Shown here in pieces: positions 34,700 to 42,811 of a DNA stretch of 42,811 nt (the first letter of the stretch is position 1; every line of letters starts with the position of its first letter). The notes under the pieces are model-generated. The model saw only the letters and a program-made list of their open reading frames with translations. It was not told the DNA's origin and searched no databases. Where the stretch lies: NCBI GenBank assembly GCA_018396435.1, contig JAGTRG010000008.1:1-42811 (forward strand). The letters run 5' to 3'. Source of the stretch: Candidatus Bathyarchaeota archaeon (GTDB lineage Archaea > Thermoproteota > Bathyarchaeia > Bathyarchaeales > DTEX01). The position numbers and the translations under genes were made by a program.

Positions 34700-35665
34700 T
34701 TAGGCGATCTCCTTAAATTTCATGGTCGCCTCCACCATGTTCCTAAGTTTTCTAATTGCAACTTCGTAACCTTTCTCTTTGGAACCTTTAATAATAAGGT
34801 TTCTGAAGCCGCAGTCCGGCGTAAAGATTAAACAATCGCCATAACTTCTAAATTTATTCATTAAATCTAGAATTTCTTGAGTGCTCTCGACATATGGATT
34901 TTTGCTTGATATGCAGCCGACTGAAAGGATTTTTTCACCCTCTTTTAAATATTTAGGACTGAAAACCTCTAGGTTTTCAGGAGTATCATGAAATTCATGG
35001 CTCAAAAAGTCCATGTTGGTCTTTAGTAGGATACCCGCCAATTTTGGTGATATTTTGCCGCAAACATGTATTCCAACAGGAATTTCTCCGCATTTCTCTC
35101 TTAAAGCATTAAATATTCTTATTATATCTTCTTCTCCGTACTTGAAAGGTATTTTTTTCCCAACGATCACACTTAAGATAGGTTCATCGATGGAAATCAT
35201 GCTTGCCTCTTTTGAGGCAACGCTGCAACTTTCAGATATTATATGCGCAAGATAATCTATCAGCTTAATATTCGATATGGCTGTGTTGAAGGGGGCCGTT
35301 CCCAATCCTATTTCTATATAGGATGCCAATGTGAATGGACCAGTTATAGCCGCTTTAACATTCACCTTCAAATCCTTTTCTTTTAGATATTTCATAGTCC
35401 ACTGAAACGGCTCCAGCCCAGGCGGCTGAACGCTTAATCCTATTTCTCTACCGCTAAGCGCATACCTTCCGCTCTTTACTGTTATTCCACAATTCTGCTT
35501 AACTAAATCATCCAAGAATTGCTTACCCATATCAGTTAACTGTGGATAAACAGGAAAGTCTATTCCTAATTTAATTAAATCCTTTAAGCATCGTTCCCTA
35601 TTTGATTCCGAATCATCAATAGGAAAACTTCCAATTGTAGATGTGTAAAAACCTCTTAACTTCAC
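34700..35665 (-). CDS. Core-type methionine synthase (MetE-like)
   Basis: 321 residues, the size of the catalytic half of cobalamin-independent MetE. The zinc ligands His200, Cys202, Glu224 and Cys285 (in GIHVCG, SHEFHD and FTPDCGF) have the same spacing, 2, 22 and 61 residues, as the bacterial enzyme. Archaeal core MetE proteins transfer a methyl group to homocysteine from a methyl-corrinoid or related donor, rather than from methyl-H4-folate polyglutamate, for which this protein lacks the N-terminal half. It therefore belongs with the nearby H4MPT C1 genes and SAM synthetase. Convergent with the HCS-like gene, 16 bases apart. No separate corrinoid protein is in the window. Confidence 0.85.
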   Translation of the reverse strand: MKLRGFYTSTIGSFPIDDSESNRERCLKDLIKLGIDFPVYPQLTDMGKQFLDDLVKQNCGITVKSGRYALSGREIGLSVQPPGLEPFQWTMKYLKEKDLKVNVKAAITGPFTLASYIEIGLGTAPFNTAISNIKLIDYLAHIISESCSVASKEASMISIDEPILSVIVGKKIPFKYGEEDIIRIFNALREKCGEIPVGIHVCGKISPKLAGILLKTNMDFLSHEFHDTPENLEVFSPKYLKEGEKILSVGCISSKNPYVESTQEILDLMNKFRSYGDCLIFTPDCGFRNLIIKGSKEKGYEVAIRKLRNMVEATMKFKEIA

Positions 35666-35755
35666 TTTTCACTCCCAACGCTAGTCTTGCATTAAGGAAT
35701 CTGATTAAAAACGATCTTATATTCTTGATGATGGATATCTGGAACGCTGTGTTCT

Positions 35756-36682
35756 CTAAAACTTCCTGATATATTCTTCAAGGTCCTTTGCAGCATTGAA
35801 GTCTCTTGATAAATCAAGAATTAAATATGCGGCGCGGGAGTTAAAGTAAGGCGCTCCCTTCCTAGAAAACAGGGTTAAAATTTTGCCGCCATGGTTGAAT
35901 TTATACCCGTATTGTGCTGCCTCATGTCCTCTTATTAGGAACTTAACTTTTAAGATTTCTAGGAATCTCAACGTTAAATCTTCACCGAAAAGGTATCCGG
36001 CGCCACGTGGAGATGGATATTTACCGTTAATATCATCTAATGGATCGCTCCACAATATTTCTTCCAAATGTCTCTCAAATGGATGCTTTTCATACGCGAA
36101 AGCTAAATCATCTAGATTACTTGCATCGCTGGGCACGCCGCCATGGAGCATTATAAGTTTTCCCTCTACAATTACAGCGGTATAAAAGCGCCTGAACAAT
36201 TTACTTAGTTCCGTATAAACGAGCAGCCAGTCGGAACCAAACTTCCTCCTTAAGTGGTGAGGCAGATCATGCGGGTGGGCAAGTAAATCCTCGGGTCCCT
36301 CATGGTTACCCTGAAGGAGGATAATTTTTTCGGGAAATATGCTTTTAAGGGTTAAAATTACGTAGTAAACTTCTGGAGAATATGCTCCTCTATCGCCATA
36401 ATCTCCAAGGAAAATCAAGCGAATATTATTTCTTCCAGATGCCCTCTCTAAAAACTCCGTTTCGAAAAGTATATGCTTCAGGCTTAGAAGATCGCCATGT
36501 ATATCCCCTACAATAATTGCTTCCCCATTCGGGGGCATATGTATAAGTCTACCAGTAATTCTCAAATTACCTAAATTGTTTTCCTCCATTGACAATATAT
36601 TATTGACTTGGGCAATGAGATTCAGAAAATCATGGAATTTAACTTTTAATGACATATCGAATAAATCGTCTAAATTCATCAT
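35756..36682 (-). CDS. PPP-family serine/threonine protein phosphatase
   Basis: 308 residues with the eukaryote-like PPP metal motifs: GDIHGD (59-64), GDYGDRG (93-99), GNHE (125-128), HGG (MLHGGVP) and RGHE (IRGHEAAQYG). The second motif has Gly where most PPP enzymes have Val (GDYVDRG), a mild variant. The C-terminal FSRKGAPYFNSRAAYLIL corresponds to the SAPNYC region but without the Cys. It should be cytoplasmic and dephosphorylate proteins; substrates are unknown. GGAG precedes the ATG. It stands alone, 90 bases upstream of the MetE-like gene on the same strand. Stop is TAG. Confidence 0.85.
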   Translation of the reverse strand: MMNLDDLFDMSLKVKFHDFLNLIAQVNNILSMEENNLGNLRITGRLIHMPPNGEAIIVGDIHGDLLSLKHILFETEFLERASGRNNIRLIFLGDYGDRGAYSPEVYYVILTLKSIFPEKIILLQGNHEGPEDLLAHPHDLPHHLRRKFGSDWLLVYTELSKLFRRFYTAVIVEGKLIMLHGGVPSDASNLDDLAFAYEKHPFERHLEEILWSDPLDDINGKYPSPRGAGYLFGEDLTLRFLEILKVKFLIRGHEAAQYGYKFNHGGKILTLFSRKGAPYFNSRAAYLILDLSRDFNAAKDLEEYIRKF

Positions 36683-36815
36683 TCATGGCTCCGGATGCAG
36701 TTGCAAACATAAACTTTTTTATCACTAAATTATTAATCCTTGCAAATAAGCACTTTCCCAATAGCTCCAGAATGCTTTGCAATTAAACCTTATAATCTGA
36801 GGATCCTAAAATTTT

Positions 36816-36841
36816 AATTAACTTAAACTATTAAGTAAATT
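36816..36841. promoter_or_regulatory. Inverted repeat at the FrhB-like gene promoter
   Basis: AATTAACTTAA and TTAAGTAAATT around four bases give a 26-base inverted repeat with one mismatch. It overlaps the likely TATA region (about 36815-36825) and lies 30 bases before the ATG at 36872, a position suited to a repressor. It may simply reflect AT-rich sequence. Confidence 0.35.
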
Positions 36842-36871
36842 GCTAAGGAAGGAAAAAATAGGGTGAAGTAG

Positions 36872-37936
36872 ATGCAATTTCAGAAGATTAGTTTTGAGGA
36901 AAGTTTAGGGAAATTTGTCATTAAACCGCGCATATGTGTTGGATGTGGATCTTGCGTCGCAGTATGTCCCTTCAATTGTCTTGAGTATGCTGCTAATGGA
37001 CCTAAGATTATAAACGAATGTAAATCATGCGGCATATGCGCCCAAATTTGCCCCAGATTCAATTTTTCAATGCAACTTTCAGAGCGTTTTGTTTTTGGCA
37101 GAGAGCGCGCTGCTAATGAGGAATTTGGCATATACAAAAGCATAGTTATAGCACAAACAACAAATGATGATGTGATGAAGGTCTGTCAAGATGGAGGTGT
37201 TGTAACTTCTCTCTTATTATTTGCGCTTGAAAATGGGCTTGTGAACGGTGCCGTAACATCTGGTGAAAGTTCTAATGAGCCATTAAAGGCTGTTCCCAAG
37301 CTCGCTCTCTACAGAGATGAGGCGCTTCATTACGCTGGAACAAGATATACTTATTCACCTAACATGCTTGCCTTAAGGGACGCTGTTCTAAAAAAGATTG
37401 GGAAAGTGATTTTTGTTGGAACTCCATGTCAGATTCACGCTGTCAGGAAGATTCAGATGTTGCCACTAAAGAAATATGCTGATGTATTAGGCGTTTCAAT
37501 AGGTTTATTCTGCAGCGAATCTTTCACCTATGAAGGGCTTGTTAATAAGTTTCTTCAAGAAAAGATGCATATTACACCTAGTGAAATCTCGAGGATGAAT
37601 ATAAAGGGTAAATTGATTTTAAAGATGAGAAATGGTGGAGTTAAGACGGCATCGCTTAAGGATATTAAGGAATATGCATGCGGATTCTGTGCTACATGCC
37701 CAGATTTTTCCGCAGAATTGGCGGACATTTCCGCTGGTGGGTTAGGGCTTGAAGGCTGGACCCTCACAATTATACGCACAGAGAGAGGCGAGGAGTTATT
37801 TAAGAAGGCCGAAGCGGCGGGCGCAATCAGAGTGAGAGCTGTTGAAAGTGAGAAAGACAAGGTTATTGAGTTACTTACAAGAATGTCAAAAAGAAAACGG
37901 GAAAATGCAATAAAAGCTTATCAAAGCCGTGTTTAG
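36872..37936 (+). CDS. F420-linked FrhB/FdhB-family oxidoreductase with N-terminal ferredoxin domain
   Basis: 354 residues. The first 62 hold two 4Fe-4S motifs (Cys 22, 25, 28, 32 and 50, 53, 56, 60). The rest is the FrhB/FdhB fold: VCQDGGVVTSLLLFALENGLVNGAV at 110-135, VGTPCQIHAVRKIQM near 190, and CGFCATCPDFSAELADISAGGLGLEGWT with further Fe-S Cys near 270-285. Proteins of this type carry FAD and exchange electrons between F420 and ferredoxin or a partner. It is convergent with mch-fwdC-fwdA, so a role in C1 reduction is plausible, but partner identity is unknown. GGTGA precedes the ATG. Stop is TAG. Confidence 0.85.
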   Translation: MQFQKISFEESLGKFVIKPRICVGCGSCVAVCPFNCLEYAANGPKIINECKSCGICAQICPRFNFSMQLSERFVFGRERAANEEFGIYKSIVIAQTTNDDVMKVCQDGGVVTSLLLFALENGLVNGAVTSGESSNEPLKAVPKLALYRDEALHYAGTRYTYSPNMLALRDAVLKKIGKVIFVGTPCQIHAVRKIQMLPLKKYADVLGVSIGLFCSESFTYEGLVNKFLQEKMHITPSEISRMNIKGKLILKMRNGGVKTASLKDIKEYACGFCATCPDFSAELADISAGGLGLEGWTLTIIRTERGEELFKKAEAAGAIRVRAVESEKDKVIELLTRMSKRKRENAIKAYQSRV

Positions 37937-38051
37937 AGGCGCGCCTTCACCCATGGTCAGTTGAGCAAATGCAGTGAATAAAAGGTTCTTTTCTATCTAC
38001 AAGAGAAAAATTAGCGCAGCGTCCTTCAGAATCTTTGTTCAGCAAGCTGAA

Positions 38052-39023
38052 TTATGGCTCTATAATAATGCCCGCTGATTTGAACAGAATCTCTGCATTT
38101 ATTTTTCCAGCAGTAAATGTTTTCCCAGTTCTCATATTTGTTACAATAATTTTAGCCGGAGCGAATAATTGCGGGTCAATTTTATAGAAATCATGTCCCA
38201 CTTCTCTAAAGATTTCTACGAATGGTTTCCCATAATCTTTTGACGCTGAGGAGACAGTTCTCTTGACAAGGTTTCTTAAATACTCATCATTATCATAACT
38301 CACAATATAATATGCTACGCCACCATAAAGTATCATGTCGTTCGCTCTGCCCATAGCCTCAATGGCATCTGGATGAATCGGCGGTATTGGTGCTTGTCCC
38401 CAAGCATAGCGCACAGCGTTGGGGTTTAAACCCATCTCAAAGAGCTTATACATACCGACTTCAATAATTCTGCCAGAGACCTGCGTTAAACCAGCAACAG
38501 ATGAGGTTGGAACAAGAATCAGAAAGGTTTTTTCAGGGGATATATGGCAGACATCAGAGATCATTTTTATAGCTTCTTCAGGCGGTTCGCTTGATGCTTC
38601 AAGCACAAGCACAGCTTTGTCAGCGCTATCTTTATACTCTATCTTCTCGTAGATGCTTTTTGGTTTTAGAGCTAGCGCCCTAGCAGGTCCGGATCCTATG
38701 GCCGTATACCCACCGACTTTTATCCTCCATCCGGCTAGTTGCGACCCCAATGTTGAAATTGCCGGATAGTCTGTATAGACCGTTATTGATGGAAGTTCAA
38801 GATCGTTGATGCGTATTGACGATATGTAAGCCTCTCCAAGTCCACCTAAACAAATTTTTGTAATCGCTTCACCTGCAAGAAAACCTCCATTAGCATTTAT
38901 CCCCGCATCAATTATGTTGGCACCAGAGCTATCCTTCTTTACAATTACATTATATTTTTCTGGGTTTTCACAGATTTCCTTAATAACTTTCATAGCTTCC
39001 TTATTTACGCTTGGGACCAACAA
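38052..39023 (-). CDS. mch: Methenyltetrahydromethanopterin cyclohydrolase
   Basis: Interconverts 5-formyl-H4MPT and 5,10-methenyl-H4MPT, the third step of CO2 reduction on the archaeal methyl branch. The 323-residue length and segments LAGEAITKICLGGLGEAYIS, YPAISTLGSQLAGWRI, GSGPARALALKPKSIYEKIEY and ILVPTSSVAGLTQVSGRIIEVGMYKLFEMG are specific to Mch. Start is TTG 39023 with GAGGATG seven bases upstream. It follows fwdC by 32 bases and is the last gene of a fwdA-fwdC-mch operon. Confidence 0.96.
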   Translation of the reverse strand: MLVPSVNKEAMKVIKEICENPEKYNVIVKKDSSGANIIDAGINANGGFLAGEAITKICLGGLGEAYISSIRINDLELPSITVYTDYPAISTLGSQLAGWRIKVGGYTAIGSGPARALALKPKSIYEKIEYKDSADKAVLVLEASSEPPEEAIKMISDVCHISPEKTFLILVPTSSVAGLTQVSGRIIEVGMYKLFEMGLNPNAVRYAWGQAPIPPIHPDAIEAMGRANDMILYGGVAYYIVSYDNDEYLRNLVKRTVSSASKDYGKPFVEIFREVGHDFYKIDPQLFAPAKIIVTNMRTGKTFTAGKINAEILFKSAGIIIEP

Positions 39024-39055
39024 TTTTCATCCTCAACCGCTTATTACTTACTATC

Positions 39056-39880
39056 TTATAGCAAATATTTTTCGTAGGCAGTAAGGTGCGGGTTTTTATT
39101 TTTAGATACAAAGAGTTTTCCTTCACCGTTATCAGCCATATCACCTAAAAAGCGGTAAAAAGGCCCGGGAATTTTTTCGCCATTAACATCAACATTCGGT
39201 CTTATACTGTCTATTGTGAATGTTGGGAGAATTGAGGGAATGTATCCGCATATAATTATTCTTCCATTAAGCATTTCGGCTCCAGCTTTACCAGCGCAAT
39301 TTCCCCGAACAAGTATTGTTCCGTCTCTCATGCTTATGCCGACAAAATGCTTAACTGAGCCATAGATTTTTATAAGCCCGCCCCTCATTGAACATCCGAC
39401 TTCTCTGCCAGCGTCGCCATGCACAATTATCATTCCATTCTTCATTCCCTCAATGCTTCCACGGTAGGGCGCGCCGACAAAGTCACCCGCCGAACCCTTT
39501 ATCTCGATTCTTCCCCCCTCCATTCCCCCTCCGGGCCATGAATCCGCATTTCCATTCACAGTTATTTCGCCTCCTTTCATCCTTTCACCCAGATGCATGC
39601 CCACGTCACCTTTAACAATTATTTTCCCCTTGCTCATGCTGGCCCCAACTCTTCGAACCTTACTGAAGTTTCCCCTAAGAGTTATCGTTAAGCCGTCACT
39701 TTCAGCATTTTCCTCGCACTCAACACTAAATAGATCGCTTAAGAGGCGATTCTTATTCCCCTCCCAAACTCTAAGCTCCAATATTTCATTTAATTTTTTT
39801 CCATCAAAAACGTCCGGCGATATGCAGTCCGCGTATACTGGGACTCTAAATTGATATTTTGGAATAATATGGAAGATCAG
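39056..39880 (-). CDS. fwdC: Formylmethanofuran dehydrogenase subunit C, apparent CTG start
   Basis: The body is a right-handed beta helix of G-x-G-x-x-G repeats (GNFSKVRRVGASMSKGKIIVKGDV onward), as in FwdC and glutamate synthase alpha. ATG, GTG and TTG starts are absent before TTG 39781, but the frame is open up to the fwdA amber stop and the upstream 33 codons encode HIIPKYQFRVPVYADC and SPDVFDGKKLNEIL, which match the usual N-terminus of FwdC. CTG at 39880 has GGTGG exactly six bases ahead, at the fwdA end, and gives 274 residues, the family length. The enzyme as a whole interconverts CO2 and formylmethanofuran; subunits B, D, F and G are not in the window. Confidence 0.85.
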   Translation of the reverse strand: MIFHIIPKYQFRVPVYADCISPDVFDGKKLNEILELRVWEGNKNRLLSDLFSVECEENAESDGLTITLRGNFSKVRRVGASMSKGKIIVKGDVGMHLGERMKGGEITVNGNADSWPGGGMEGGRIEIKGSAGDFVGAPYRGSIEGMKNGMIIVHGDAGREVGCSMRGGLIKIYGSVKHFVGISMRDGTILVRGNCAGKAGAEMLNGRIIICGYIPSILPTFTIDSIRPNVDVNGEKIPGPFYRFLGDMADNGEGKLFVSKNKNPHLTAYEKYLL

Positions 39881-39883
39881 TTT

Positions 39884-41599
39884 CTACCACCTTACCTCAA
39901 TTCTTATCGGGGCTGAAATCCTAAGATACTTTTCAGGAATGAAGTAATTATCGAATTCCACAGTCCAATATTCACGGAACTTTCTCCTCAAGTCGGGTGG
40001 AATATTTGAATGTGAAGAGGATGAACCTTTTTGGAGCAACGGCAATTCAGGATTAACCCAATAAATTTTTCCATCAGGGACTTTAACTATCTCGCCATCT
40101 CTAGCAACTATTTCTCCACTTTTAATGGTATAAGTTGCCCTAGAGAATGCTCTGCGAACAGCCTTATAGCCCTTCGATGGGTCGATTTCTCTCGGATCTA
40201 TGTTATATATTGCTATGTCTGCGTCTGCACCAGCGCCTAAATGCCCCTTATTTTTTAGGCCTAAAGCTTTGGCTTGCCCGGCCCTAGTAACTATGGCGAT
40301 TTCGTAAAACGAGTATTCCCTGTCAATGCTGGGCAATAAAGATTTGGCTCTAGCTTTGCTGTTAATCTTCTTGAGGGTTTTTTCTCTGGCTTTTTCGCTC
40401 ATAAGCCAAGATATTATTTTAGGGTAGGTTGTGAAAGGCGCGCCATTTGGATGATCTGTTGTCAAATAAATTTTCCATGGATCATCCACTAGGAGAGCAA
40501 GTTCTAGCCCAATTGACCACATTGTTGCATGCACATAGCTCTTTCTTCTATACTTGAAAGGCACTATGCCGGAGCTAGTTTCAACTTCAACATCGTGATT
40601 GACCCATTTGTTACCGCTTAACTCGTAAAGCGTATACTGCCAAGGTCCATCAGCGGTCATTGTGGTTGTGTCGGTGAAGACGACCTGCCCCATGTCAAGT
40701 GTAACATGCTTATGATGATTAACATATTTAGCTATTTCTTCAGCTCCAGACCTCATGTTTTGCCAGCTGTCACCCTTAAAAGCGCTGAATTGGCAATGTG
40801 TAATATGGATTAACGGTCTTTCTGTTTTTGCTAAATCCTTCACGCAATCCATAGTTTCAATGGTTGTTATGTAGTTGCCCGGCTGCCCAAGCCTATTTGT
40901 GTGGACATGAATAGTATGGGGCAAATTGATGATTTGATTCACTAAGCAGAGCCCTCGAATGATCTCTCTAGGCGTTATGCCGAAGTTCGGTACAGGATCG
41001 TCCAGATCTTTAACATTTCTACCGAAACCCCAAGTTTCTAAGCCGCCTGGGTTAACAATTTTAATCGCGTAGCCTTTTGTGGCGTTAATCATCCACGCTA
41101 CATGCTCAGCGCATTCTTTAATTAACCCGTTCCTAAGATGCTCTAAAACAAACCACCAGTCTCCCAATAGCGGGAATGTTGCCTTGTCAACTATAGGGGT
41201 ATCCTCAAGCTCCTCGTGCGTATGCCTTGCCTCCAGAGGCGGCATAGAGGGATTACAAATCATCGTGTAACCCATTCGAGCATATCGATACCCTGTTATG
41301 AAGGTTGAGGGGACGGAGCGGCCAACGCCGGATCTGGTTATAGTTTTCCTAGGCTCAACATCGTATACATGATCCTCTGGCCTTAGTAATCTTCCTGAAT
41401 TGACTTCCGAGCCAGCTATGTGGGTATGGATATCAACTCCGCCTGGCATAACCGTCATTCCAGAAGCATCGATTACGCGCGTATCATGCTCATTAAAATC
41501 TTCAACTATTCTTCCATTCCTAACGCATATATCCATTATTTCTCCATCTATTCCGTTTAAGGGATCATATATGAACCCATTTTTTATAATCAAGTTCAT
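39884..41599 (-). CDS. fwdA: Formylmethanofuran dehydrogenase subunit A
   Basis: 571-residue amidohydrolase that couples formate and methanofuran in the Fwd/Fmd complex. The dinuclear zinc site is intact: His58 and His60 (DIHTH), Lys180 (AIKIVNPGG, the position that is carboxylated), His231/His233 (HVHTN), His265/His268 region and Asp382 (LTTDHPNGAPF). The complex is the first step of CO2 fixation in the archaeal Wood-Ljungdahl methyl branch. ATG 41599 follows a GGAAGAG site; a TATA-like tract near 41650-41660 gives a leader of about 30 bases. The gene ends with TAG at 39884-39886, three bases before the fwdC CTG. Confidence 0.96.
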   Translation of the reverse strand: MNLIIKNGFIYDPLNGIDGEIMDICVRNGRIVEDFNEHDTRVIDASGMTVMPGGVDIHTHIAGSEVNSGRLLRPEDHVYDVEPRKTITRSGVGRSVPSTFITGYRYARMGYTMICNPSMPPLEARHTHEELEDTPIVDKATFPLLGDWWFVLEHLRNGLIKECAEHVAWMINATKGYAIKIVNPGGLETWGFGRNVKDLDDPVPNFGITPREIIRGLCLVNQIINLPHTIHVHTNRLGQPGNYITTIETMDCVKDLAKTERPLIHITHCQFSAFKGDSWQNMRSGAEEIAKYVNHHKHVTLDMGQVVFTDTTTMTADGPWQYTLYELSGNKWVNHDVEVETSSGIVPFKYRRKSYVHATMWSIGLELALLVDDPWKIYLTTDHPNGAPFTTYPKIISWLMSEKAREKTLKKINSKARAKSLLPSIDREYSFYEIAIVTRAGQAKALGLKNKGHLGAGADADIAIYNIDPREIDPSKGYKAVRRAFSRATYTIKSGEIVARDGEIVKVPDGKIYWVNPELPLLQKGSSSSHSNIPPDLRRKFREYWTVEFDNYFIPEKYLRISAPIRIEVRW

Positions 41600-41727
41600 A
41601 GCTAACTCTTCCAGGCGAATGTTGATTTCTAGAAAAATATTGTCAAGCTTTATTTAACTGTTTCAATACAAGCGGAGAAAGATTGCACGCCATTTGATTC
41701 TTTCATATTTTCAATTCATATACTGGT

Positions 41728-42306
41728 TTAGCGTGCATGCATGGCTATTCTTTCCATCTCATTCCTTTTCTGTATGGCGTAACTCTTAATATCCTTATTT
41801 GCCGCTAGAATTATCTCTTCAGCTAAGCATTCTTCAAAGGGTTTCGGATTGCTGAAGGCCGCTAGCCTTGCGCCCTCAGCTATAAAACGTAGGGCTAAAT
41901 CAACCCTCCTCTGAGGTGATATATCGACGGCTTGATGATAGACTATTCCGCCATACATGATTCTTGTTGTATCCTCGCATGGAGCAGCGTTTTCAACAGC
42001 CCTTACAAGAACTTCGATCGGGTTTCTACCTGTCTGAAGGTGAATTATTTCAAAAGCATTTTTCACAAATTTTATGGCTCTGGATTTCTTACCAGCGTTT
42101 TTCCCAGGCCGCATAATATTGTTAATTAATCTTTCGACAACATTAAGGTGCGATTTTTGGAATCTCCTATGTTCATGCCTACCCATCGAGTGAGGTATAA
42201 GGACTGGTTTAAGCGATATGTATCTTTGAAGGCCCGGATCTTTCACCTCTATGCCATCGAAGCTCCATTTCCCAAATAGTAGGAAGTCATTTTGCCTCTC
42301 GCTCAA
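41728..42306 (-). CDS. rps7: Ribosomal protein S7 (uS7), archaeal type
   Basis: 192 residues, longer than bacterial S7 and with the archaeal N-terminal extension ([24 protein letters not shown]). [55 protein letters not shown] and [20 protein letters not shown] are S7 signatures that contact 16S rRNA in the small-subunit head. The start is TTG at 42306 behind GGTG, with a TATA-like element near 42356. It is not beside rps12, tef1 or rpoA genes as in most archaea, so the streptomycin-type cluster is broken here. A 13-base palindrome at 42317-42329 lies in the leader. Confidence 0.95.
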   Translation of the reverse strand: MSERQNDFLLFGKWSFDGIEVKDPGLQRYISLKPVLIPHSMGRHEHRRFQKSHLNVVERLINNIMRPGKNAGKKSRAIKFVKNAFEIIHLQTGRNPIEVLVRAVENAAPCEDTTRIMYGGIVYHQAVDISPQRRVDLALRFIAEGARLAAFSNPKPFEECLAEEIILAANKDIKSYAIQKRNEMERIAMHAR

Positions 42307-42400
42307 GATTATTGCACCTTTAGGCTAAAGATATTTTTGGGCTAAGTCCATTATTTAAAGATTGTGGGCTTGAGAGGGCGATGTCAATATTTTCATTAAT

Positions 42401-42811
42401 TTAATATTTATCTAAGAGTTTAAGCAGTATTGCCTTGGCTGAATATAATCTATTCTCGCTTTGCTCATATATTACTGAGTTTGAGCTTTCAATGAGATCG
42501 GAGCTTATTTCATATCCCCTGTGAATTGGCATGTCATGCATTATCCACACGTTACTTCCCGCTAAATTTTTCTCGTTTATTTGATAGGGAATCATTATTC
42601 TCATACGTTTCTCTTTTTCTTCAGCATATTTCGGGTCCTGAAAAAATTCCATGTCAATCCATGTATCCGTATAGACGAAGTCAGCGTCTTTAAGAGCCTC
42701 TTTAAGATCAAGCGTAGTTCTATATAGGCCTGTTTTCTTAGCACTATCCAATAGTTCATCATCTCTTGAAGGCTCATTAAAAATGGGTGTAACTGCCACT
42801 ATTTCAACGCC
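42401..42811 (-). CDS. Carbamoyltransferase, C-terminal part (ornithine carbamoyltransferase-like; runs off right edge)
   Basis: The open frame enters from the right edge (136 residues visible). ALKDADFVYTDTWIDM and SVIYEQSENRLYSAKAILLKLL are typical of the C-terminal half of ornithine carbamoyltransferase, which uses carbamoyl phosphate to make citrulline for arginine synthesis. The substrate-binding motif, usually HCLPAHRG, reads HDMPIHRG here, so the Cys that contacts ornithine is Asp. This may mark a different acceptor or a lineage variant. The N-terminal carbamoyl-phosphate motif STRT is outside the window. Confidence 0.78.
   Translation of the reverse strand, partial: GVEIVAVTPIFNEPSRDDELLDSAKKTGLYRTTLDLKEALKDADFVYTDTWIDMEFFQDPKYAEEKEKRMRIMIPYQINEKNLAGSNVWIMHDMPIHRGYEISSDLIESSNSVIYEQSENRLYSAKAILLKLLDKY

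Noticed and set aside
39880-39890. Amber (TAG) as pyrrolysine giving a FwdA-FwdC fusion protein
   Set aside because: TAG is used as an ordinary stop by moaB, rfcL, tldE, the Lrp gene, the PPP phosphatase and the FrhB-like gene in this window, mostly with no sensible extension; the CTG start has a well-placed SD.
42317-42329. 13-base palindrome CTTTAGGCTAAAG in the rps7 leader
   Set aside because: The one-base centre makes it too tight for a good hairpin, and it is short for an operator; mentioned only as a possible dimer site.
1-42811. tRNA, rRNA, CRISPR repeats, transposases or integration sites
   Set aside because: I looked through the intergenic spaces on both strands for T-loop motifs, spaced repeats, terminal inverted repeats and recombinase genes and found none.

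Overview
The window looks like a piece of an archaeal chromosome, most likely from the Bathyarchaeia or a related TACK lineage. The evidence is archaeal information-processing genes (group II chaperonin, clamp-loader RFC small and large subunits, archaeal-type S7), archaeal-type S-adenosylmethionine synthetase, and genes of the tetrahydromethanopterin C1 pathway (fwdA, fwdC, mch, an F420-linked FrhB-like protein and a core-type MetE). Promoters are TATA/BRE-like, several genes appear leaderless, and TTG start codons behind good Shine-Dalgarno (SD) sites are common. I see no rRNA, tRNA, insertion sequence, prophage or CRISPR array. Lineage is inferred from gene content only.

Layout. 1-4.5 kb: edge-truncated THUMP protein, D-2-hydroxyacid dehydrogenase, an intergenic GC-rich island that may encode a structured RNA, a TRAM-domain radical SAM protein and a thermosome subunit. 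4.6-9.3 kb: a coiled-coil protein with moaC and moaB, then rfcL, rfcS and a SpoIIM-like membrane protein on the other strand. 9.4-13.4 kb: a second candidate small RNA, a UPF0282 metallo-hydrolase and a tldD-tldE protease pair. 13.6-15.9 kb: an RraA-fold protein, KDG-kinase-like sugar kinase and DUF998 membrane protein. 16-18.7 kb: an MgtE-like cation transporter preceded by a tiny acidic reading frame, followed by its PhoU/TrkA-C partner. 18.7-26.3 kb: accessory metabolism (GH106-like glycosidase, M23-fold protein, RraA-VOC-PPC operon, ECF S-component, ferredoxin-fused aldo/keto reductase). 26.5-30.7 kb: SAM synthetase with a long leader, and a 4-TM/coiled-coil/SPFH operon divergent from an HTH-CBS regulator. 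30.7-34.7 kb: Lrp regulator, glutamine synthetase, two stand-alone RAM-domain proteins and a homocitrate/Re-citrate-synthase-like enzyme. 34.7-41.6 kb: core MetE, PPP phosphatase, FrhB-like protein, mch, fwdC and fwdA. 41.7-42.8 kb: rps7 and an edge-truncated carbamoyltransferase.

How the genes fit together. fwdA/fwdC and mch carry out steps of the archaeal methyl branch between CO2 and methyl-H4MPT. FrhB-like proteins exchange electrons with F420. Core MetE moves a methyl group to homocysteine, and SAM synthetase activates the product. moaC and moaB serve the molybdopterin cofactor that Fwd needs. The lrp-glnA-RAM-RAM-HCS block suggests local control of nitrogen assimilation and perhaps 2-oxoglutarate supply. 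The points most worth following up are the acidic leader peptide before the Mg transporter, the apparent CTG start of fwdC directly behind the fwdA amber stop, two candidate structured RNAs, the tandem RAM proteins beside glnA, and the XRE-CBS/SPFH divergent locus.
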